Of a stretch of 36,738 bases of DNA, positions 17,682-26,113 are shown one piece after another. This DNA comes from JACCXJ01 sp052387115 (GTDB lineage: Bacteria; Pseudomonadota; Gammaproteobacteria; JACCXJ01), in contig JBQTJM010000363.1 of NCBI GenBank assembly GCA_052387115.1, positions 1 to 36,738 on the forward strand. Reading direction: 5' to 3'. The notes beneath the pieces were generated by a model. That model saw only the letters and a list, made by a program, of their open reading frames with translations, had not been told where the DNA came from and did no database searches. Every line of letters begins with the position of its first letter. Within the stretch, counting starts at the first letter, position 1. The position numbers were made by a program, and so were the translations under genes.

Positions 17682-18992
17682 ATGCGCGCAACCGCAAACG
17701 AGCCAAACACGGGCGTTCTGCGGGTGGCCATCCTCGGCTCCGGCCCGTCGGGATCGGCCCTGGCTGCGATCCTGGCCGGCCGTGGGGCCGAGGTGACGCT
17801 TTTCGAGCTCGGGCGGCGTCCCGAGTTGCTGGTGGGCGAGTCCCTGGTCCCCGCCGTCATACCGATGCTGCGGCGTCTGGGCATCGAGGAACAGATAGCG
17901 ACCATCGGGCTCGAGAAACCCGGCGCCTCCTTCGTCTGGTCGCCCACCGACCGCTTCAGCTTCACCTTCGCACGCTTCGCCCCGGCCGTGCCCCCTTATG
18001 CCTACAACGTTCCAAGGCCACGATTCGACGAGGTCCTGCTCGCCAACGCGATCGCCTCGGGGGCGCAGATCGTACGCAGCCGCGCCCGCGTGGAGCGGGC
18101 CTCTCGAGAGTCCGGAGCCGAGCTCGCACTCACCGCGGAGACGCTGGCGGCGGCATCCCACTGGCGCGGCCGGCCGCCCGATCTCATCGTGGACGCCACG
18201 GGACGCAGCCGGCTGGTGGCCCGCATTCTGGCTATCCCCACGCGGGTCGGTCCACGGAATGACGTGGCTCATTTCGCCCACTACGAGGGGTTTCGATGGG
18301 AAGAACCGATCGGACAGGTCCTGATCACACGCCTCAGGGCCGGGTGGAGCTGGTGCATTCCCTTACGCGACAGATTATCTGTCGGTATCGTGGTGGGACG
18401 GAGCGACGCGGAGCGCCTCGGAGACACGGCGGAGGAGAGGCTCACCAACGCGATCGCCCGGGAACCACCGCTGACCGCGCTCTGCGGAGATGCCCGGCGC
18501 GTGACACCCGTTGCGACGTATTCCAACTACCAGCTCATCTCCACGCGCGGTTGCGGTCCCGGCTGGGTGATGGTGGGAGACGCCCTGGGTTTCGTCGATC
18601 CGATGCTTTCGCCAGGGGTGTCTCTCGCGCTCCTCTCTGCGGAGCGCCTCGCCGAGGGGCTGACACCGCTGATACACAGCCGCTCTCCGGTCGAGCTGGC
18701 TTCGGCGATGGCGCGATACACCGCCGCCCAGATGGCGAACCTCGACGCCTGGTTCAATCTGGTGGCCTATTTCTACGATGGGCGGATGGCGGCGATGCAA
18801 CGCGCCGGGCGCGAATGGGTGGAGGCGGACCCGAATTTCCTGAGGGTCACGGCTCACGATCACATCGAGCGGCAGGTAGCGCTTCAGGCATCGGGGGTCA
18901 AGGTCGCGTCCCGTTACGGTTGCGGACTTCTGAGGCTGCTCGGGCGCTGGGGGCTCCGCGGCATCGATCCGGGGGCTCTTGCCATACAGTGA
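17682..18992 (+). CDS. Flavin-dependent halogenase-like FAD oxidoreductase
   Basis: A 436-residue FAD enzyme of the halogenase/geranylgeranyl-reductase group. The FAD-binding GSGPSG is at 19-24, VGESLVP at 51-57, a Lys at position 79 in EKPGASF placed like the catalytic Lys of flavin halogenases, the halogenase hallmark WSWCIP at 222-227, and GDALGFVDPMLSPG at 299-312 for the second FAD contact. Tryptophan halogenases have Glu in EPLEST where this has DPMLSP, so a tryptophan substrate is unlikely. Similar proteins also occur in aryl-polyene/xanthomonadin-type clusters without proven halogenation. Start ATG 17,682 follows GGGGG; a TAGAAT box near 17,632 is a possible -10. Confidence 0.82.
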   Translation: MRATANEPNTGVLRVAILGSGPSGSALAAILAGRGAEVTLFELGRRPELLVGESLVPAVIPMLRRLGIEEQIATIGLEKPGASFVWSPTDRFSFTFARFAPAVPPYAYNVPRPRFDEVLLANAIASGAQIVRSRARVERASRESGAELALTAETLAAASHWRGRPPDLIVDATGRSRLVARILAIPTRVGPRNDVAHFAHYEGFRWEEPIGQVLITRLRAGWSWCIPLRDRLSVGIVVGRSDAERLGDTAEERLTNAIAREPPLTALCGDARRVTPVATYSNYQLISTRGCGPGWVMVGDALGFVDPMLSPGVSLALLSAERLAEGLTPLIHSRSPVELASAMARYTAAQMANLDAWFNLVAYFYDGRMAAMQRAGREWVEADPNFLRVTAHDHIERQVALQASGVKVASRYGCGLLRLLGRWGLRGIDPGALAIQ

Positions 18993-19018
18993 TTCCAGGC
19001 GCCGACGGTGTCCGTGAG

Positions 19019-19798
19019 TCATATCGCCGGTTTCACGCCCGTGTATTCGCTGAATATCCCGCCAAATACCCGGCGCTCGACCCTACCGAAGCCGCTCGTG
19101 CCCAGGATCTCCAGGATGATAGCGGGTTCGACGCATCCCACGATCGTGTCCCAATAATAGGTCATCAGCATCGGGGCATGGCCGCTCCTGGTGAGGATGC
19201 GCACGACCGGAGGCAGGACTTTCTGCAAGTAGATCTGGACGAAAAATCGCCCGACCCGCGACGAAGGACGGGAGATCTCCAGGATCAGGATGCGGCCTCC
19301 CGGTTTCAAGACCCGCAGGCATTCCCGGAAGCTCACCCCCAGGTCGGCTACGTGGCGGAGCCCATACCCCATGCTCAAGCGATCGAAGCGGTCCCTCCCG
19401 AACGGCAGTTTCTCTGCCGTGCCCAGCACCAGCGGAATGGCCAGGGTCTTCCGGGCTTCTCGCAACATCCCGCTGCTGGGGTCGAGTCCGATCACGGACC
19501 GGGGGTCATGGAGGATGTCCATGGCAGCCCGTGCGACGAGACCCGTGCCCACCGCGACATCGAGCAGCGACATGCCGGCACAAAGCCCGGAGCGCTTGAG
19601 CGCCGCGCGGCGATAGAATTGGCCGGAGCCGAGCGACAATAGCGCGCAGACCAGGTCATAATTGCTCGCGGCGCCGTCGAATAAGTCGAGAACGAATGGC
19701 TGCCTGTCGCGCTCGCTGGCGTAGTATTTGTCGAGGACAGGGTGCGGCGCTTGCCGTTCCCGATGGGAGATCTCTTCGCGTGAAGCATTGCCCGCCAT
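19019..19798 (-). CDS. UbiE-like SAM-dependent methyltransferase
   Basis: A 259-residue class I methyltransferase. The SAM motif is LLDVAVGTGLVARAA, followed by VIGLDPSSGMLREA, then GTAEKLPFGRDRFDRLSMGYGLRHVADL, which is close to UbiE/MenG (FDxxxxxxGLRN), and LRVLKPGGRILILEIS. The C-terminal part has a hydrophobic stretch (FFVQIYLQKVLPPVVRIL). It may methylate a quinone or a lipid/polyene intermediate. ATG 19,798 has AGGA 8 bp upstream; a GTG at 19,837 is an alternative. It is convergent with the halogenase-like gene (26 bp between stops) and divergent from the MMPL gene. Confidence 0.86.
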   Translation of the reverse strand: MAGNASREEISHRERQAPHPVLDKYYASERDRQPFVLDLFDGAASNYDLVCALLSLGSGQFYRRAALKRSGLCAGMSLLDVAVGTGLVARAAMDILHDPRSVIGLDPSSGMLREARKTLAIPLVLGTAEKLPFGRDRFDRLSMGYGLRHVADLGVSFRECLRVLKPGGRILILEISRPSSRVGRFFVQIYLQKVLPPVVRILTRSGHAPMLMTYYWDTIVGCVEPAIILEILGTSGFGRVERRVFGGIFSEYTGVKPAI

Positions 19799-20072
19799 GG
19801 GCTGGTCCTGTGGGAGGCGAGCGTCCAAGTCTTGCACAGGACGCGGAGCCCACGCAATCCTGCAAGCGCCAGCCGATTGCGCGGGCGGCGAACGCGGGTG
19901 CGTTCCGGCCCGTCACGCGCGTCGGCTGCGTGGCGAGGCGGCGGGACTTGTTTGAGACGCGGACGGTACCGCCACGCTCAGGAAAACAACCGTCGAGATC
20001 CACCTTCACGGATAGCTAGCGGCGGTGTCCCGCCGCCTTGCCTACCTACCCCTAGGCCACGCCCACTCGTTC

Positions 20073-22436
20073 ATGTCGCGCCCCGCACTCGCCTCCGGCC
20101 GGTGGCCGCGCATCGCCGTCGTCCTCGCGCTCGTGGCGGGGGCCGTGTGGGCCGGGTGGACGATCCGGTTGGAAACCGAGTTGCTGGCGTTGTTCCCGCG
20201 GGAATTGCCGAGCGTGCGCGGGCTCGATCGGTTCCAGCGTCAGTTCGTCAGCGACCGCGAGGTGATCCTCGTCCTCGACGACACGCTGCCCGGCGCCGGG
20301 CGTGACGCGGTTTTTCAGAAGTTGCGGCCCGCCCTCGCCGCGCTACCGGGTGTCGAGTCGGTCGAAGCGTCCGGCGCTGAGTGGTTAAAAGCCGCGCCAC
20401 AGCTCGCCGCGTGGGCGATCTGGAACCTTGCAGCCGAGCCATTCACGCGGGTCGTTGCCGCGCTCGCGCCGGGGCCGGTGCGCGCGAGGCTCGATGAGCT
20501 GCCCTCGGTGCTGGCCGGTGCGCTCGACCCGGGAGAGCTGGCGCGGCGGCGATTCGACCCGCTCGGTGTCCTCGATGTGCTCGCAGAGGAGCAAGGCGAC
20601 AGCCGGTTCCGATGGACCGAAGGGCCCGCAACCTCGCTCACCGTCACCGCCACGCGCCCGCTCATCACCTTCGACGAGTGCGAGGCGTTCTCTACCGCGA
20701 TCCACGCCGCCGTGCGGCGCACCTTGCCCGGCGAGACGCGCCTCCTGCTCACCGGCCGCCCCGCTTTCACGGCCGAGATCTCGACGCAGATGCGCCGCGA
20801 AATGCGCTTGATGATCATCGTGGCCACCGTGCTCGTCAGCGCGGCATTCTGGGCCTTCTATCGCACCTTGAGGCCGTTGGTCTGGATTTTACTCGCGCAG
20901 TTTCTCGCGCTCGGCGTGGGCCTCATCGCCGCGCGCCTCGGCATCGGATCGCTCAATGTGATCAGCATGGGCTTCGCCTGCATCCTGCTCGGGATCAGCA
21001 TGGATTACAGCATCCTCGTCTACCATCATTTCGCCTCGGATTTTCGCGACGACGGTGCGGTGTGGGCGCGGCTGTGCCGCGGGATCCGGTTCAGCGCGGT
21101 GACGACGGCGGCGGCGTTCCTGGTCCTCGCGTTTTCATCCCTGCCTGGGCTACGCCAGCTCGCCGTGTTGGTGGCCGCGGGGCTCCTGGCGTCGGCGTGC
21201 TTTGCCACCTGGCTGCTCCCCGCCGCATGGGCCGGCCGCCCGCCGAAACCACCTCCTTTTCTAAAACGCATGAGCGGCGCGATGGCCCGGACGATGGCGC
21301 GCCGCGGCCGAGCGCTGCTCGCGCTCGCCACGGTCACGAGCCTCATCGTTGGCGCCTGGCTGTGGCGCGATCCCACCGCGCTCTACGCGCCCGATCTCGA
21401 CCGCCTCCAGCCGACAGAGACCGCCGCTTTTCGCGGCCAAGAGCTCCTCGCCAGGAGCGATCCGAGCTGGCGCGATGCGATTTACCTCGTCGAGGCGCCG
21501 AACTGCGATGCCGTCCGGCAGGCCGCCGACGATCTCGCCGCGCGCGGCACCGGCGGCCGTCGCTCGTCGCAGAGTGCCTTCCTGCCCGCACCCGCGCACC
21601 AACGTGAAAACCGCGCACGGTGGAAAGACGACATCACCCCGCGACTGCGCCTCGCCTTCGATTCGAGTGGCCTCGGCAGCGAATGGAGCGGCCCCACCCT
21701 CGCCCTGACCGAGACCCTCGATCGCGCCGCCGCCGGGGCAGACGACGCCTTCGCCGCCGTGTCCCCGCTCCTCGGCAAGCTCTACCGGGAAGACCGCGAT
21801 CGGTGTCGCGCCATCGTGCGCCTCCCGGGCGCCGCCGAGCACCCGGCGCCGCCCGGCGGAACCAATGAAATTAAAGCCTTGGCGCTCGCCGCTGCGGACG
21901 TGCTGCCGGTGAGCTGGGTCACGCTGAAAGATGAGCTCAACCAGATCGCGCTCGCCGATCTCCGCCGCCTCAGCGTCTGGGTGCTCGCGGCCATCTTCGT
22001 CCTGTGCGCCATCGCCCAGCGTTCACTGCGCATGGTATTGCTCAATTTCGCCGCCCTCGGCCTCTCGTTCCTCCTTCTCGGCGCACTCTTGGTCGTCACC
22101 GGCGTCGCGCTGAGCCCGCTCTCGCTCCTGTGCGTGCCGCTCCTCATCGGACTCGTCATCGATTACAGCCTGCACGTGCTCATGGCGCTCGAACACGAGC
22201 GCAACTACAGGCACCTCTACGCGCACATCGGCGTGCCCATCCTGCTCACCGGTCTCGCGTCGTGTATCGGTTTCGGCGTGCCCATGCTCACCAGCCAGCC
22301 GGTTTTACAGAACTTCGGCCTGGTCATGGATCTCGGCATCATCGCCGCCGTCAGCGCGTGCCTGTTTTTACTCCCCGTGCTCGCGCGGCTCACTGCGCGA
22401 TCCCGTGGGAAGTCGGCATGGCCTCGGCGAGAATAA
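20073..22436 (+). CDS. MMPL/RND-superfamily exporter
   Basis: A 787-residue inner-membrane transporter from ATG 20,073; a GTG at 20,025 would add 16 residues and neither has a clear ribosome-binding site. The pattern is one N-terminal membrane segment (IAVVLALVAGAVWAGW), a large periplasmic domain, five segments, a second periplasmic domain and five more. Each half has the RND proton-relay motif: GISMDYSILVYHH and GLVIDYSLHVLMALEHE. Proteins of this size are the MMPL-type exporters of lipids, hopanoids or aryl-polyene precursors. With the neighbouring halogenase-like and methyltransferase genes it suggests export of a modified lipid or polyene, which is inference. Confidence 0.88.
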   Translation: MSRPALASGRWPRIAVVLALVAGAVWAGWTIRLETELLALFPRELPSVRGLDRFQRQFVSDREVILVLDDTLPGAGRDAVFQKLRPALAALPGVESVEASGAEWLKAAPQLAAWAIWNLAAEPFTRVVAALAPGPVRARLDELPSVLAGALDPGELARRRFDPLGVLDVLAEEQGDSRFRWTEGPATSLTVTATRPLITFDECEAFSTAIHAAVRRTLPGETRLLLTGRPAFTAEISTQMRREMRLMIIVATVLVSAAFWAFYRTLRPLVWILLAQFLALGVGLIAARLGIGSLNVISMGFACILLGISMDYSILVYHHFASDFRDDGAVWARLCRGIRFSAVTTAAAFLVLAFSSLPGLRQLAVLVAAGLLASACFATWLLPAAWAGRPPKPPPFLKRMSGAMARTMARRGRALLALATVTSLIVGAWLWRDPTALYAPDLDRLQPTETAAFRGQELLARSDPSWRDAIYLVEAPNCDAVRQAADDLAARGTGGRRSSQSAFLPAPAHQRENRARWKDDITPRLRLAFDSSGLGSEWSGPTLALTETLDRAAAGADDAFAAVSPLLGKLYREDRDRCRAIVRLPGAAEHPAPPGGTNEIKALALAAADVLPVSWVTLKDELNQIALADLRRLSVWVLAAIFVLCAIAQRSLRMVLLNFAALGLSFLLLGALLVVTGVALSPLSLLCVPLLIGLVIDYSLHVLMALEHERNYRHLYAHIGVPILLTGLASCIGFGVPMLTSQPVLQNFGLVMDLGIIAAVSACLFLLPVLARLTARSRGKSAWPRRE

Positions 22437-22571
22437 GATCGAGCATGGGCCCCTTTATCTACTTTCCCCTGTCACCGCCGTGGGAACCCAGCGAGCCTCG
22501 CCAGGCGACGCGGCTTAAGGCATGTGTCGTGGCGTTTTCGCGTAGGATCCAGCGGGCATGCCGGACGCCAT

Positions 22572-22607
22572 CGCTTGAGTCCCAAGCGACGCTCGCGCCG
22601 GGAGCGT
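22572..22607 (+). other. Two adjacent short hairpins upstream of the ART-like gene
   Basis: CGCTTG and CAAGCG (22,572-22,588, 5-base loop) are followed directly by ACGCTC and GAGCGT (22,589-22,607, 7-base loop). Neither is followed by a T-tract, so they are not standard terminators. They lie 41 bp before the ATG at 22,648 and may be a regulator site or just the 3' end of the MMPL transcript. Confidence 0.35.
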
Positions 22608-22647
22608 GTCCTATCCTGCACCATCCAGTCTGATATCGAAGACCCGC

Positions 22648-23208
22648 ATGAGTCTGCCGACACTTTACAAAGGCGCGGGACCGGGAACGCATTGGCACAT
22701 GAACGATGCCCGCGTGCAGGGATTTGTCTGTGCGCAAAGCCGGCCACCTACCGCCAACGCGGTCGTTACCCACATTACGAACTATTCGCATCCCTCACCC
22801 TACCTGTCGTTTTCGACCTCCTACGCGGTCGCGCGGCAATACGCGCTGTCGGGCCCCGGTGGGATCGCGAGCGCCTCGAATCCCGGCTACGTTTACGAAG
22901 TCGATCTGGCGGCGTGCACAGGGGGTCACAGTACGTTCAATGCAGTCATATTCAACCCGGTCAATGAGCTTGCGAACCTGGGTATCAGTCATGAGCACAA
23001 CGGCGACCAGGCGCTCATCGTCGGGGTGGCGAGCGGCTCGCCCCATGCCCCCGTATTCGTAACCCCCATCCCTCAGGCGGGCGGGGGAATGACACTGCCG
23101 ACTGTGACGAAAGAGCTGAAGGCCTTGGTGTATTCGCTCCGAGACGCGGAGGTCTTGATCACTCAGGTGCCGGCGGCTTGTGTGGTCAACCGGCACAACG
23201 TATATTGA
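22648..23208 (+). CDS. Possible ADP-ribosyltransferase-fold protein
   Basis: A 186-residue protein of uncertain family. It shows a pattern like R-S-E class ADP-ribosyltransferases: first strand LYKG (6-9, Lys instead of the usual Arg), YLSFSTS (52-58) as the STS motif followed by a helix VARQYAL, then YVYEVDL (81-87) as the next core strand, and NELANLGISHEHNGDQALIVG, where E107 or E115 might stand for the catalytic Glu. No signal peptide. The first and last motifs are degenerate, so activity is doubtful. ATG 22,648 is chosen; a GTG at 22,606 would add 14 residues. A small gene follows after 22 bp, which fits a toxin-immunity or toxin-antitoxin pair, by inference. Confidence 0.5.
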   Translation: MSLPTLYKGAGPGTHWHMNDARVQGFVCAQSRPPTANAVVTHITNYSHPSPYLSFSTSYAVARQYALSGPGGIASASNPGYVYEVDLAACTGGHSTFNAVIFNPVNELANLGISHEHNGDQALIVGVASGSPHAPVFVTPIPQAGGGMTLPTVTKELKALVYSLRDAEVLITQVPAACVVNRHNVY

Positions 23209-23230
23209 ATGCGGAGGCAAGGTACGTCGT

Positions 23231-23485
23231 ATGATGCATTTCAAGTTCTATCCCGTGGAGCTCGGTGCCGGGTGGACCAGTGTCGAGGCGTGGGGATTCG
23301 GGGGGCCCATCGTGCTGATAGAAGGACGCTCGGCGACCACCGGCGCTATCGTGAAGTCGAGGCTCGACACGCAGAAACAGGCGTTCATCGATCCCAACCC
23401 CTTCCAGGCCGATCCGGAGACCGTCCGCCACTTGGTAGAGTCGGTCACCGGCGCCGCCGAGACCGCTACCCCGGCAGACCCGTAG
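23231..23485 (+). CDS. Small hypothetical protein downstream of the ART-like gene
   Basis: An 84-residue protein that I do not recognise. GGAGG precedes the double ATG at 23,231 by about 13 bp. The sequence is rich in beta-forming residues in the first half (HFKFYPVELGAGWTSVEAWG, then PIVLIEGRSA) and ends in a likely helix (DPETVRHLVESVTGA). It has no signal peptide or membrane segment. Its tight position after the ART-like gene (22 bp) suggests co-transcription and possibly an antagonist role, but nothing in the sequence proves this. Confidence 0.55.
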   Translation: MMHFKFYPVELGAGWTSVEAWGFGGPIVLIEGRSATTGAIVKSRLDTQKQAFIDPNPFQADPETVRHLVESVTGAAETATPADP

Positions 23486-23553
23486 TCGCCACCGACCTCG
23501 TTGTCGTAGCCCGAGGCGGGGTTCGATCGGCCTGGGCCCCTTGACCGAACCCG

Positions 23554-23690
23554 CTACACCACCATCCCGACCCCGATGAGCGCGACCACCGCGTCGAACG
23601 CCCGGCGCAGGGTCGCGAGACCGGCAGGGCATGGGCGAGGCGCGCGCCGAGGGGGCGGGGAAGGCGCTCCCGGCCACCACGGCCGCCACC
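23554..23690 (-). pseudogene. Remnant of a TauE/SafE-type membrane permease C-terminus
   Basis: Minus-strand translation across shifting frames gives AAVVAGSAFPAP, then PLGARLAHALP, then LATLRRAFDAVVALIGVGMVV followed by TAG at 23,554. This order and spacing matches the conserved C-terminal end of TauE/SafE (sulfite-exporter-like) proteins, where GARLAHRLP is followed by LRRLF and a last membrane helix. At least two frameshifts are needed, and no upstream part is found, so it is a short decayed remnant. The match is from memory of the family. Confidence 0.4.
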
Positions 23691-23942
23691 GCGGGCTAGC
23701 CCGATCGGACTCCGGCGGACCTCCACACCCTCGCCCTGACGGGTGCTTCGTGTTGGCTTCGGGCACGTTAAAGCCCTCCCCATCCGCAACAAGCTCATCT
23801 CGAAGTTGTACCAGCACGGGAGGCGTGCGCGGTCACCCCTACGACCTACAGGATGCTCTGTCAAGAGCCGCACCCATCGAATATCGACCTGTTCCCCACA
23901 GAGACCGCTCTCTCGTTTTGTTCGCAGCTACAAAGCTATGGT
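23691..23942. other. Non-coding gap
   Basis: No gene, RNA or strong signal is recognised here. A small hairpin CACCC/GGGTG is present near 23,727-23,746. Together with the remnant before it, the stretch 23,486-23,942 looks like decaying sequence. Confidence 0.4.
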
Positions 23943-25223
23943 TCAGTACGAATAGTGCTTCAGGTACAGATCATCCGAGTCGCCCCAGCTGTCATTATCG
24001 ATCATGACCAAGTGCAGCTGCCCATCCGGTATCCCCGGGACATCAAGGCCCCGAACATCCAACCAGTCCAGCCCCTCCGCTTCGTCGCCTTTCCAGGGAT
24101 GCGTTTCGAAGTTGAACGGACCGTAGCTGTTCTCCGAGCGCGCCTGCAGCATGCCAGTGTTCGTATCATCTTCGATTGCGAAGACGTGCACGTACCCGTT
24201 CAAATACTCGTAGCCGGTACTGATATAAAGTAGCGTGCCCTCTGGATTGAAGACCCCACCTTGCATAGATTTGAGGTTGAGGATCACCCCATCTCGATCA
24301 CGTAGAGTGAGTTGGCGGCGGAAGCTGAGGATAAGCTGTCCATCAACGCCCAACCGGTCCCAGTCGATGTCGTATTCCCGGATCTGATTGGACCCGCCGA
24401 GATTAAAGGTCGATACCCACAGGGTCCGCTGTCCGGGGCGGATGGCCAGCCACGAGGCGGTCCGGTCCGGATTGTCCGATAGCTCGAACGAGCTGAGGAA
24501 CCTCAGATCCACCGGACTGAACACCGCGATACGAGGCTTAGAGCTCTTGCTGGATGCTTCCACTGGAACGAAGAGAAACCCGCTGCTCTGGTCCACGTCC
24601 GGATCTCCGAAGTGGCCATAGCCGATGTTCTGGAGCTCTAACGGGACCCCCGTCTGCACCAGACCCTTACTGCTTGAGCTCGAGAGGTCGTAAGATAGAG
24701 GCACCTTGAATATTCGGGTGTTGCTCGCCTTATACCCTTTGACGACAAACCAGTTGGATCCGTCGTTGGCCAAGCCCTGGGCGTCATTGGACCAGAAGTT
24801 TTCTCTGTTTGAGGGATAATTGCCGAGATACCGGGTCGCTGCCCGTCCGCCCTCCATCGGGAAGATCTCAAGTGAGGACGGGTCGTTCTCATTTCCCAGC
24901 TCGTAGTTCCAACCGAACGCTTTTCCCGGCTCGTAATACCGACCGCCCTCGTAGTGGGCCTGCCGGCCCCAGAAGTAATCATGCTCGTAGACCACCGCCC
25001 GTACATCCGCGCCGACGTCGATCGCCGAGATGGAGTCGTTTGGTAACCCGAAGGAGCTCGGGTAACCGCCCACGCCGAGTACCTGGCATGCACCCCCACG
25101 GTTCGTATCCTGGTAGACGATGACCTGGTCGGAACCTGGAGAACCACAGTCGTTGGCCCAAGCACCAGGAGCGAACGAGGCCGCCATAGTACTTGTAAGT
25201 AATATTCGCTTGATTAGTCGCAT
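23943..25223 (-). CDS. Secreted beta/gamma-crystallin-like plus propeller-like protein
   Basis: A 426-residue predicted exported protein. Residues 1-23 form a signal peptide (RLIKRILLTSTMAASFAPG, cleavage after GAWA). Residues about 33-120 resemble a beta/gamma-crystallin domain: VIVYQDTNRGGACQVL, then NDSISAIDVGADVRAVVYEH and YFWGRQAHYEGGRYY, matching the two Greek-key repeats with Y/FxxxxFxG-like spacing. From about 125 to the end, repeated beta-strand blocks (FVVKGYKASNTRIFKVPL, GFLFVPVEASSKSSKPRIAV, GTLLYISTGYEYLNGYVHVF) look like a propeller. AGAGGA lies 11 bp before ATG 25,223. Codon use and GC are lower than in the MoxR operon, suggesting acquisition. Its function is unknown; such domains often bind calcium or carbohydrate. 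Confidence 0.75.
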   Translation of the reverse strand: MRLIKRILLTSTMAASFAPGAWANDCGSPGSDQVIVYQDTNRGGACQVLGVGGYPSSFGLPNDSISAIDVGADVRAVVYEHDYFWGRQAHYEGGRYYEPGKAFGWNYELGNENDPSSLEIFPMEGGRAATRYLGNYPSNRENFWSNDAQGLANDGSNWFVVKGYKASNTRIFKVPLSYDLSSSSSKGLVQTGVPLELQNIGYGHFGDPDVDQSSGFLFVPVEASSKSSKPRIAVFSPVDLRFLSSFELSDNPDRTASWLAIRPGQRTLWVSTFNLGGSNQIREYDIDWDRLGVDGQLILSFRRQLTLRDRDGVILNLKSMQGGVFNPEGTLLYISTGYEYLNGYVHVFAIEDDTNTGMLQARSENSYGPFNFETHPWKGDEAEGLDWLDVRGLDVPGIPDGQLHLVMIDNDSWGDSDDLYLKHYSY

Positions 25224-25308
25224 ATGCGTTGTTTCCTCTAGAAGTCCAGCAGCTCACCGATTCCATCCACCGATACGGGCCTCCCGGTCCGAGCACAACT
25301 TGGCTCTC

Positions 25309-25425
25309 CACCACGTGATATTTAAACTCCCACCTCGAACGGCTCGGAGTTTCCCGGTGGACTCCCGCAAATGTCAAACTGCTACTGCCTCCCCGGCAGA
25401 GCCGGGGGTTTTCCCATCATAGTAA
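25309..25425 (-). repeat. Truncated second copy of the IS200-type left end and tnpA 5' end
   Basis: These 117 bp repeat 25,908-26,024 with two mismatches (25,392 and 25,422). On the minus strand they hold the hairpin end and the first 23 codons of the transposase, ending KYHVV, after which the frame runs into unrelated sequence. This is therefore a left-end remnant lying directly against the right end of the complete copy. Confidence 0.85.
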
Positions 25426-26024
25426 CAATCCCCCGGCAAAGCCGGGGGCTTTCGTTCGTGAGCCGCTCAAAGCGGCTATAAGGGGTCGCTAACGCGGCCC
25501 CAATGTTCTTTGGCCACCTGAAGGTGGCGATTCAGCGCCAGAGGTTCAGGTTCTCAAGGCGTTGATCCTCCCGCTCCTGGTGGCGGATGTACTCTCGAAT
25601 CAGCCCCTCATCACGACCCACCGTCGAGACGAAGTAGCCCCGCGCCCAGAAGTGCTGCCCAACAAAATTGCGCTTCCGCTCGCTGTAACACCCGAGCCAT
25701 GTGGATCGCGCTCTTCCCCTTGATGTACCCAATCACTTGCGACACCGCGTACTTCGGCGGAATCGAGATGAGCATGTGCACATGATCGGGCATCAGATGC
25801 CCCTCCTCAACCCGACTCTCCTTCTGCTCCGCCAACCTTCGGAACACCTCCCCTAAGTGGCGCCGCAACTCCTCATACAGCGTCCGACGACGACACTTCG
25901 GGATGAACACCACGTGATATTTAAACTCCCACCTCGAACGGCTCGGAGTTTCCCGGTGGACTCCCGCAAATGTCAAACTGCTACTGCCTCTCCGGCAGAG
26001 CCGGGGGTTTTCCCATCATAATAA
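25426..26024 (-). mobile_element. IS200/IS605-family insertion sequence
   Basis: About 0.6 kb element of the IS200 type: a single short transposase gene between hairpin ends and no terminal inverted repeats. The right-end hairpin is CCCCCGGCAAAGCCGGGGG near 25,430-25,449 and the left-end hairpin is CCGGCAGAGCCGG near 25,992-26,004. On the transposase strand, the remnant copy is preceded by TTAC and this copy by TTAT, in line with insertion next to a TTAC-like tetranucleotide. Exact ends are not certain. Confidence 0.8.
25532..25976 (-). pseudogene. tnpA: IS200-type transposase TnpA, frameshifted
   Basis: A single-strand HUH/Y1 transposase of about 147 residues. The first frame gives EFKYHVVFIPKCRRRTLYEE, the HUH motif HLMPDHVHMLI (H65, H67), and IGYIKGKSAIHMARV. 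Then a single extra T near 25,691 (GTGTTACAGC instead of GTGTACAGC) shifts the frame, and the remainder ERKRNFVGQHFWARGYFVST and EYIRHQE, containing the presumed catalytic Tyr, continues in another frame. The product would lack its catalytic Tyr. IS200 elements are not known to use frameshifting here, so this is a disabled gene or a sequence error. Confidence 0.85.
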
Positions 26025-26113
26025 GCTCATCGCGGAGTTGCGCCGAACCTGCCAACGGGTGGGTTTCTATCCGGAGTAGGCATAAGAGCGAGCAAGTATG
26101 GAAGGCAACTCGT

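Noticed and set aside
18296..19642. A 448-codon plus-strand frame across the halogenase-like and methyltransferase genes.
   Set aside because: It spans two well-supported genes in other frames, has low-complexity Arg/Gly-rich content and no domain.
25532..25976. Programmed frameshifting in tnpA.
   Set aside because: IS200-type transposases are made from one frame, and no slippery heptamer with a downstream structure is visible; one inserted T explains it.
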